From Bacillota bacterium (GTDB taxonomy: Bacteria > Bacillota > Clostridia > Acetivibrionales > DTU013), in assembly GCA_023409735.1 (NCBI GenBank), contig JAEYRB010000051.1, positions 12,802 to 76,801 of the forward strand: a stretch of DNA of 64,000 nucleotides. The letters run 5' to 3'. The position numbers were made by a program, and so were the translations under genes. A model generated the notes under the pieces. It was not told the DNA's origin. It saw only the letters and a list, made by a program, of their open reading frames with translations, and made no database searches. Below are positions 62,597-64,000 of this stretch, piece after piece; positions within the stretch are counted from its first letter, which is position 1; every line of letters begins with the position of its first letter.

Positions 62597-62915
62597 AAGG
62601 ATATATTCCTTTCTTGGTCTGGCGACAAAGGCAGGAAAACTGTTGTCCGGAGAGGAAACATGTGAAAGGGCCATTAAGGCCGGCAGAGTTTATTTGGTTA
62701 TTGTATCGGAGGATGCCTCAAACAACACAAAGAAGAAGTTTAGTAACATGTGTAGTTTCAGGAATACTGATTTAAGGTGTTTTGGTGTAAAATCAGAAAT
62801 TGGCAGGCATACCGGAAAGAATATACGTTCTGTAGTAGTTATTACAGAAAAAAACTTTGCGGAACATCTTAAAGAAATGATTGATAACCGCGGCAAAGAA
62901 CATGGGGGTGTATAG
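62589..62915 (+). CDS. L7Ae-family ribosomal protein (YlxQ)
   Basis: A 108-aa RNA-binding protein of the L7Ae/L30e fold that would bind kink-turn RNA. The start MVERIYSFLGLATKAGKLLS and GEETCERAIKAGRVYLVIVS are typical. The standard position between rnpM and infB supports the call. GGAGGG lies upstream of the ATG within the end of rnpM. Confidence 0.88.
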   Translation: MVERIYSFLGLATKAGKLLSGEETCERAIKAGRVYLVIVSEDASNNTKKKFSNMCSFRNTDLRCFGVKSEIGRHTGKNIRSVVVITEKNFAEHLKEMIDNRGKEHGGV

Positions 62916-62916
62916 T

Positions 62917-64000
62917 TTGGAAAAAGTCAGAGTTTATGAATTAGCAAAGGAATTGAATACAACAAGCAAGAGACTTATGGAAAAGCTCGCTGAAATTAAT
63001 ATAGTGGTGAAAAATCACATGAGCCTGCTTGAGGATAATGAACTTGAAGCGCTGTATAAGCATATCGGCGTTATTAAGCATGACGGCAAAAAGACTGAGC
63101 AGGAAGAAAAGAAGGCTGTTCCAGTTAGTCAGACTCAGTTGAAACCTGAACAAAAGAAGGATATGAAGAGTGCACCCCGAATCATCAGGACGACGGAAAT
63201 AATAATTAACAGTAAGAATGAGTCAAAGGAGTATGGAAAAGCTGACTTTTCCAGAAACGATTCAAAAAGTTCGAGAAGAAGCGAATATATAGTATCATCT
63301 GATTCTAATTCAGGCTTACGCTCAGGGTTTGTCAGAGACAATAGACCTGATTATCTCGATAGACTGCAAAGACAAGAAAAGAAAAAGACTGTACCAGCAC
63401 AAAATAGTACAGTGGTAAATGATGTTGCTAAGCCTGTGAAGGATGAACAAAAAGCTCACGCTCCTATAAAGAGCAGCAAAACCGTGGAAAGCAAGCCTAA
63501 TGTGCCGCATGCCGAAAACATAACTAAAAATCCGGAAGCGGTGAGGGAAAGCAAATCGCCTGATATAGATAATGAGACAGTTAAGAGAGAAGAAATTAAT
63601 ATTATGCATAATGAGACTATTCAATCAACCGAGGCCATTAAAACTGAGACAGAAAGACAGAATACAGACTTGTCCAAGGAACAGGTAAAAGTACAGAATG
63701 CCGGAAAAGAAGCTGAGCCGCCAAAGGAAGCTGCCGTCGAGAGCGCTTCTAATGTAGTGCCTAAGGCGGATAATGTTAAAACGCCTGTAGAAAAGGCTCA
63801 GAGTGATAAATCTCAGTATGGAGAGAAACCACAGTACAGCGGTAGGACTCAGTTTAATAACAGGTCGCAGGGTGACAGGCCACAGTACACTGACAGACCA
63901 CAAGGCGACAGGCCACAGTATGGCAACAGACCACAGGGCGACAGACCTCAGTATGGCAACAGACCACAGGGCGACAGACCTCAGTATGGCAACAGACCAC
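62917..64000 (+). CDS. infB: Translation initiation factor IF-2, N-terminal part (runs off the window)
   Basis: The TTG at 62917, one base after the TAG of the previous gene, follows GGGGGTG. The open frame continues to the window end, 361 codons. It starts with an IF2_N domain (EKVRVYELAKELNTTSKRLM, residues 1-50), then a long low-complexity linker. From about residue 305 it turns into tandem 11-residue repeats of the form RPQGDRPQYGN, encoded by nearly identical 33-bp units, at least three of which are inside the window. The GTPase domain must lie beyond the end. The linker of IF-2 varies in all bacteria; no function is assigned to the repeats. Confidence 0.92.
   Translation, partial: MEKVRVYELAKELNTTSKRLMEKLAEINIVVKNHMSLLEDNELEALYKHIGVIKHDGKKTEQEEKKAVPVSQTQLKPEQKKDMKSAPRIIRTTEIIINSKNESKEYGKADFSRNDSKSSRRSEYIVSSDSNSGLRSGFVRDNRPDYLDRLQRQEKKKTVPAQNSTVVNDVAKPVKDEQKAHAPIKSSKTVESKPNVPHAENITKNPEAVRESKSPDIDNETVKREEINIMHNETIQSTEAIKTETERQNTDLSKEQVKVQNAGKEAEPPKEAAVESASNVVPKADNVKTPVEKAQSDKSQYGEKPQYSGRTQFNNRSQGDRPQYTDRPQGDRPQYGNRPQGDRPQYGNRPQGDRPQYGNRP
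63893..64000 (+). repeat. 33-bp tandem repeats inside infB
   Basis: The unit ACAGACCACAGGGCGACAG plus CTCAGTATGGCA recurs at a 33-base period to the end of the window, with the last copies almost identical. The period keeps the reading frame, so copy number can change without a frameshift. Confidence 0.85.

Overview
The window is a chromosomal stretch of a low-GC, endospore-forming anaerobe of the class Clostridia. This rests on gene content: spoIVA, an uninterrupted sigK, polC beside dnaE, a clostridial rpsB-tsf-pyrH-frr-uppS-cdsA-dxr-rseP-ispG-polC-rimP-nusA-rnpM-rplGA-infB run, strong GGAGG ribosome binding sites and frequent TTG/GTG starts. No taxon below class is claimed. No rRNA, tRNA, CRISPR array, prophage or complete insertion sequence was seen.

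Layout. (1) 1-11.3 kb is the accessory part: the tail of a membrane protein, an RpoN (sigma-54) protein that stops before the RpoN box, a small hypothetical gene, a large serine recombinase, a lipid kinase and spoIVA behind a good sigma-E type promoter. After spoIVA comes a cluster of palindromic repeats that ends in a diverged second copy of the last 96 bases of spoIVA. Two decayed genes follow (a frameshifted DUF4085-like gene and a secreted protein with two in-frame stops), then phosphoglucomutase and a Cys-rich hypothetical protein. (2) 11.5-20.4 kb: HD-GYP protein, dnaE, mtrB (TRAP, the tryptophan-responsive RNA-binding protein), a DUF2007-like protein, thioesterase, pgsA, and a DUF5685 / J-domain / membrane-protein trio. 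(3) 20.6-30.9 kb: mutS2, three tandem 46-bp palindromic repeats, typA, an mltG-trmR-trhP cluster matching the yrrL-yrrM-yrrO order of Bacillus subtilis, and a class B penicillin-binding protein. (4) 31-42 kb is transport: a full branched-chain amino acid ABC operon (livKHMGF) ending in a CBS-CBS-ACT protein, a PII-like protein paired with a cation:proton antiporter, an EamA exporter, and a polar amino acid ABC system. (5) 42-45 kb, minus strand: sigK, a DUF6323-like gene broken by TGA, and DUF6179. (6) 45-64 kb: translation, lipid, isoprenoid and replication housekeeping genes, interrupted at 47-48.9 kb by mmcQ/VOC genes, a frameshifted ridA-like gene and a probable free-standing structured RNA of about 205 nt.

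Most of the window is ordinary core genome. The unusual material is the amount of small-scale decay (five damaged genes) and several unrelated palindromic repeat families in intergenic regions. The other points of interest are the likely noncoding RNA, TRAP in a clostridial setting and the PII-like/antiporter pair. No clearly new multi-gene system was found.
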